Positions 60,612 to 64,000 of a stretch of DNA of 64,000 bases are shown here, piece after piece; the first letter of the stretch is position 1; each line of letters starts with the position of its first letter. This DNA is from Pedobacter sp. HDW13 (GTDB taxonomy: Bacteria; Bacteroidota; Bacteroidia; Sphingobacteriales; Sphingobacteriaceae). The stretch lies in the NCBI RefSeq assembly GCF_011303555.1, contig NZ_CP049868.1, positions 5,890,001-5,954,000 on the forward strand. Reading direction: 5' to 3'. Made by a program: the position numbers and the translations under genes. A model generated the notes under the pieces. That model saw only the letters and a program-made list of their open reading frames with translations, had not been told where the DNA came from and made no database searches.

Positions 60612-62090
60612 ATGTACAAAACAATTATTATTAACTTTCCAGGGGGCATTATCTCGCCCGGCAAGCTATTCAACATCCTTGTAGCAGCGAGTAAAGCACG
60701 CATTCAATACGTACGCTTTGGCCTGCGCCAACAGTTATTAATCGATACCACGACTTACAACATTGATATTTTTACGGCAGAACTAGATAAGCTGGAAGTT
60801 GACTATGAAGAAAACACCAATAATTCCCCCAACATCATTAGTTCTTACCCTGCAGAAGAAATTTTTATCCAAAAAACATGGCTAACAGAAGGCGTATATA
60901 AGGATATTCTTGATAGTATCGACTTTAAACCAACTATAAAAGTAAACATTTGCGATAACGACCAGAGTTTCACTCCGATGTTAACGGGTAACATTAACTG
61001 GATAGCCTCTTCACAATCGCAACATTACTGGCATCTGATTATCCGTTTTCCGAAAACCAATGTAATATACGAGTGGAACCAGCTCTGCTACACCAACCAC
61101 ATTGCCCAGGTTACAAAAGCTATAGAAACGATTATTAAGAACAACCCTGATAAATTTATCGATAATCCCACAGCCAATGGCGAGGAATTGTTTGCAGCAC
61201 TGGCGCATGATCATTTCATCATTAAACCTGCACAGCAGTCCGTTTCCTTATCATCATTTAACCTTCCATATTACGAGGGCTTAAACCGTTATAACAATAA
61301 ATACTGGTTAGGCATATACCGCCGCGATGAGCTGTTTAGCATAGCCTTCTTAAAAAAACTATGTCAGCTCTGTTTGGCTACCAAATTAGGTCAGCTTTGC
61401 TGTACCTCGTGGAAAACGATTATTATCAAAGGAATTAACGAAGAAGACAAAAAGCTTTGGAATACCCTGCTCGAAGAGTTTGAAGTGAACATGCGCCACG
61501 CCGCCAATGAGCTTAATTTTCAGGTAGAAGACAATTGCAATGAAGGTTTGGCGCTCAAAAATTTTCTGGTAAAAAGCTTAAGCATTGATGATACCCGCAC
61601 CTTCGGGATTTGTTTCGGCATTAAAACCCGCAAAAAGAGCGAAGTTTTTAGCAGCATATTGATTCAAAAACGACATTTAATCGATTTGTTTGGCCTAAAA
61701 CTCTTTCCGGTATACGATATTCTATGCGCCAAAGATTTTAACCCTAATGAGCGCACGGGAGAAATTTTTAGTCGCAGTAACCCAAGCTTTCTGCTACCTG
61801 AGCAAGTGAGGCGTGCGGTGTTCAAATTTTACAAATACCGTTTAAATACCATCAAAACAGATCAGCAGCAACCCATTATTACAGAAGAACCTGCTAAAAA
61901 AGGAAGCGATTTTTTGTACCAATGCAACAGTTGCCTCACGGTGTATAACGAAAAAACGGGAGATGAAACTCAGGGTATTTTACCGGGCACAACATTTAAA
62001 GATTTGCCAGAAAACTATTGCTGTCCACTTTGTGAAGGAGATAAAAATGATTTTAGCAAGATCGATCAATCTGCATTGCAATTGTTGTAA
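60612..62090 (+). CDS. Degenerate nitrite/sulfite-reductase-like protein with C-terminal rubredoxin
   Basis: 492 residues from the ATG of MYKTIIINFPGG; a TTG 21 bases earlier overlaps the preceding stop. Residues 6-40 (FPGGIISPGKLFNILVAAS then VRFGLRQQLLI) resemble the ferredoxin-like half domain of siroheme reductases, as does a second block near 225-290 (KYWLGIYRRDELFSI then LGQLCCTSWKTIIIKGI). The paired siroheme-cluster cysteines seen in NirB are absent. The C terminus is a rubredoxin: C438-x2-C441-x29-C471-x2-C474. It is probably an electron carrier or scaffold for nitrate or nitrite reduction, not itself a siroheme enzyme. Confidence 0.7.
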   Translation: MYKTIIINFPGGIISPGKLFNILVAASKARIQYVRFGLRQQLLIDTTTYNIDIFTAELDKLEVDYEENTNNSPNIISSYPAEEIFIQKTWLTEGVYKDILDSIDFKPTIKVNICDNDQSFTPMLTGNINWIASSQSQHYWHLIIRFPKTNVIYEWNQLCYTNHIAQVTKAIETIIKNNPDKFIDNPTANGEELFAALAHDHFIIKPAQQSVSLSSFNLPYYEGLNRYNNKYWLGIYRRDELFSIAFLKKLCQLCLATKLGQLCCTSWKTIIIKGINEEDKKLWNTLLEEFEVNMRHAANELNFQVEDNCNEGLALKNFLVKSLSIDDTRTFGICFGIKTRKKSEVFSSILIQKRHLIDLFGLKLFPVYDILCAKDFNPNERTGEIFSRSNPSFLLPEQVRRAVFKFYKYRLNTIKTDQQQPIITEEPAKKGSDFLYQCNSCLTVYNEKTGDETQGILPGTTFKDLPENYCCPLCEGDKNDFSKIDQSALQLL

Positions 62091-62101
62091 ACACAATCGC
62101 C

Positions 62102-62686
62102 TTACAATCCATTAATTTCGGCATGGGAATTAAAATTCCCGAAAAAACGATCGTCGTTATCTTCAACAGCTATTTCGCACACCTGCAGCTTACTCAATAC
62201 AAATTTCATACTGTGTTTGGTTAACTGATGCGTTTGTAATAAATGCCAGATGCTTTTTAAACCTTTGGCGGTATAAATACCACACAAAGGCTCTTGTTGG
62301 CCATTCCGCGTAAAAATATAGGCATCGAAAGCCTCAGCGGCAAGGTACGCTTCTGATAATTGATTGAGCAACCGGTTCTCCATCAGCAGTAAATCGCAGG
62401 CCAGTACAAATAAATCATGCCTGGGGCTTAACAAATGCGCAGAAAGTACGCCAAGTAGTGGTCCTCTAAAGTCAAACGAAGTATGATCGGCCACTAGATG
62501 CTCTTCTCCGAAATAGCCTGCATAAGCTACCTGTTGGATGGCATTAACAGAAAATATAACCGGAATTTGCAATAAAGCAAGTTTATCGGCAGCCAATTGT
62601 GCCCAAAGCTTATCCTGATGGCTTAACAACCCCTTATCGGAGCCCATCCTTAAACTTTGACCGCCACATAAAACTACGCCTAACAT
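62102..62686 (-). CDS. mobA: Molybdenum cofactor guanylyltransferase
   Basis: 194 residues from the ATG of MLGVVLCGGQSLRMGSDKG; a TTG two codons earlier is possible. The L-CGG-S-RMG-DK motif binds GTP; FRGPLLGVLSAH and VLACDLLLME (Asp for Mg) follow. Attaches GMP to molybdopterin to make the MGD that the nitrate reductase needs. Converges with the rubredoxin gene 12 bp away and lies 11 bp downstream of the Crp/Fnr gene on the same strand. Confidence 0.92.
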   Translation of the reverse strand: MLGVVLCGGQSLRMGSDKGLLSHQDKLWAQLAADKLALLQIPVIFSVNAIQQVAYAGYFGEEHLVADHTSFDFRGPLLGVLSAHLLSPRHDLFVLACDLLLMENRLLNQLSEAYLAAEAFDAYIFTRNGQQEPLCGIYTAKGLKSIWHLLQTHQLTKHSMKFVLSKLQVCEIAVEDNDDRFFGNFNSHAEINGL

Positions 62687-62697
62687 AGCCAATTGCT

Positions 62698-63380
62698 TTA
62701 TTTATTACTCAATTCTTTTAGCCCCGCTTCATTTAAAATACCAATTTGCTTACCCGCTACCACAACCAGTTGCTCTGCAAGCAACTCGTTCATGGTCCTG
62801 AAAACCGTTTCGTAAGTTGCACCGGTATAAGCTGCCAAATCTTGTCTGCTTAAAGCCAGGTTTAAAAAACCACCTTCATTTAAGCCAAACTGATCTTTAA
62901 GGTTCAAAATAGCCATAGCCAACCTGCCTTTAACCGACATTAAGGCCAGGTCTCTCATTTTCTTCTCAGAAGTATGCAGCTCATCGGCATAAAACATTAA
63001 CAAACCATAGGCAAACTCCTGGTTTACTTTTATGGTAGCTTTAAAAAATTCGATATCAACAAAACAAAGCTGTGTTGTTTCTAAAGCTGTTGCCGATATC
63101 GGGTAAGTAGAAATGTTATTGCTGATTCCCGATGGCCGATAATTGCACCATCGTTGGCAAAACGCAAAATCAGTTCTTTATCGCCCCAATGCTTATGCAC
63201 TTTTACATTACCCGAAGTTACGAAATAAACCCCGCTCACGGGATCGCCTTCTTTAATAATCACCTCTCCTTTTTTGGCTGTAAAATTCCTTTTATGGTTA
63301 TCAATAGCTGCATGCCATTCTTTTAAGGTAAGTTGGCACATAAAGCAAGTTTTAAGATCGCAACTACTGTTTTTTTTCAT
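62698..63380 (-). pseudogene. Crp/Fnr-family regulator interrupted by a frameshift
   Basis: Two frames make one protein of about 227 residues. The first (from MKKNSSCDLKTC at 63380) is a cyclic-nucleotide-type domain to GAIIGHR. The frame then slips at the CCC run 63128-63130; one extra base restores GISNNISTYPISATALETTQLCFVD, running into GLLMFYADEL and the helix-turn-helix SRQDLAAYTGATYETVFRTM. N-terminal cysteines C7-x4-C12-x2-C15, plus the Cys in QLCFVD, suggest an Fnr-like Fe-S oxygen sensor. Likely controls the nitrate genes. The lesion is a one-base deletion in a G run (minus strand); error, phase variation or true loss are all possible. Confidence 0.85.
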
Positions 63381-63577
63381 TTATAATGGGGATATAAACG
63401 TAAAATTAACAAATGTTACCAGCTTTTGGTCCTTTTCTCCCCAAATACCTGCTTATTAACCATTGTTGAAAATTTTATTACAACAAAACTCCCTGAATGT
63501 GAACGTTTAGCGTTTTTTGCCGGCTAACTATGCATAAAGAAGTTTAAAGATATGCCGTCAAATTTTAATTTTGTGTT

Positions 63578-63787
63578 ATGGCAAATACGAACGTTAGAAA
63601 ATCAATTCAGAATAAAATCGAATCATTGGGTAAGGAAATTGAAACCCTGCAAGGCGAATTAAAAAGATGGGAAAAAATCGCTGCTGATTATGAAACCAAC
63701 TCAGAAAGTATCGATCTGATTTTATCGATTCAATTACCTGAAAAAGCTGAACCTAAAGCTAAAAAAAGTAAAGCCGTATTGGCTTAA
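63578..63787 (+). CDS. Small coiled-coil hypothetical protein
   Basis: 69 residues. A heptad-patterned helix (IQNKIESLGKEIETLQGEL, KRWEKIAADYE) followed by a Lys/Ala tail (EPKAKKSKAVLA). No export signal. Not recognised. A 13-bp perfect hairpin directly after its stop supports it as a transcribed gene. Confidence 0.65.
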   Translation: MANTNVRKSIQNKIESLGKEIETLQGELKRWEKIAADYETNSESIDLILSIQLPEKAEPKAKKSKAVLA

Positions 63788-63791
63788 AAAA

Positions 63792-63818
63792 GAATTCCCG
63801 GACAATGTCCGGGAATTC
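63792..63818. terminator. Hairpin between convergent genes
   Basis: GAATTCCCGGACA (63792-63804) and its exact complement (63806-63818) form a GC-rich stem between the coiled-coil gene and the leftward gene at the edge. No long U run. Confidence 0.7.
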
Positions 63819-63833
63819 AACTCATTCAAAATC

Positions 63834-64000
63834 TCAGTGTTCATATGCAGCAACAGTTTCGCCTGTTTTACGTGCCGGAATTTTTGCCCTTGGCTTTACC
63901 TGTGCCAGCAAAGCTTTACCCCCTGTTTGTACGGGTTCCTTTTTCGTTGATTTTTTCTTGAATTTACGTCCGTACCAGATCAGAAAACCGGTAATGGGCA
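63834..64000 (-). CDS. C-terminal end of a membrane protein, possibly PepSY-associated (partial)
   Basis: The last 55 codons of a leftward gene whose start lies beyond the right edge. The visible end is PITGFLIWYGRKFKKK, a membrane segment closing with a basic stop, then a Lys/Ala/Pro-rich cytoplasmic tail ending TGETVAAYEH. The segment resembles the last helix of PepSY-associated membrane proteins of iron-uptake loci. Too little is present to be sure. Confidence 0.45.
   Translation of the reverse strand, partial: PITGFLIWYGRKFKKKSTKKEPVQTGGKALLAQVKPRAKIPARKTGETVAAYEH

Noticed and set aside
62698..63380. Two separate small genes (a cNMP-domain protein and a helix-turn-helix protein)
   Set aside because: The missing middle of a normal Crp/Fnr protein is present between them in the second frame, so a single frameshifted gene explains both.

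Overview
The window looks like chromosome from a Bacteroidota member of the Sphingobacteriaceae, most likely Pedobacter or a close relative. The pointers are a SusC/SusD pair with its own ECF sigma factor and FecR anti-sigma factor, TAnnTTTG-type -7 elements, weak Shine-Dalgarno sequences, AT-rich spacers, GH92 and GH29 enzymes, and palindromic GTCATT(T/G)CGA repeats between genes. I saw no tRNA, rRNA, prophage, IS element or CRISPR array.

Layout. 1-4.6 kb: the end of an outer-membrane propeller/barrel protein; a divergent pair of a GIY-YIG protein and a LexA/CI-like repressor sharing two operator-like dyads; and a Spy-like periplasmic protein. 4.6-6.4 kb: bioF-bioD. 6.7-19.2 kb: a leftward locus of ECF sigma, FecR, SusC with STN domain, SusD, a DUF5689-type lipoprotein, a calcineurin-type phosphoesterase, two tandem glycerophosphodiesterases and an SGNH esterase. 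With no glycosidase present, it reads as an uptake and hydrolysis system for a phosphodiester or phospholipid-derived substrate. 19.3-20.5 kb: a sterol desaturase-family membrane protein. 20.7-25.7 kb: polyphosphate glucokinase followed by gnd, zwf, pgl and a small DUF5655-like gene, facing ppk1-ppx on the other strand, so polyphosphate synthesis and breakdown sit beside the oxidative pentose phosphate pathway. 28.8-36.7 kb: a histone H1-like Lys/Ala-rich protein, YajQ, a GNAT acetyltransferase, an S8 protease, a zinc alcohol dehydrogenase, YceH, FabF and an SDR. 36.7-40.1 kb: a thioesterase-SDR pair diverging from an AraC regulator and two tandem SDRs, with two TACCGATCGGTA operators between them. 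40.2-42.1 kb: an arsenic cluster (arsC, a DUF6428-like gene, an arsR with an in-frame amber codon) and a half-size EamA transporter. 42.3-50.6 kb: GH92 mannosidase, mnmA, a lone receiver protein, an azoreductase with a 38-bp perfect palindrome, an acidic small protein, a voltage-gated-type K+ channel with a zinc-ribbon tail, and GH29 fucosidase.

50.7-63.4 kb is an assimilatory nitrate island. cobA (siroheme synthesis) is divergent from nirB-nirD-small outer-membrane protein-narK-nitrate reductase-nitrate reductase associated protein-rubredoxin protein, and is followed on the other strand by mobA (molybdenum cofactor) and a Crp/Fnr regulator. The nitrate reductase carries the Mo catalytic part, a NirB-like FAD/NADH part and a BFD [2Fe-2S] domain in one chain. 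The last protein of the operon appears to be a duplicated nitrite/sulfite-reductase fold without the siroheme-cluster cysteines, ending in a rubredoxin domain. It is the least understood gene here and the best candidate for something new. The Fnr-like regulator is broken by an apparent one-base deletion in a G run.

Two genes carry disabling lesions as sequenced (arsR amber, crp/fnr frameshift). Each is a single-base change, so sequencing error must be excluded first.
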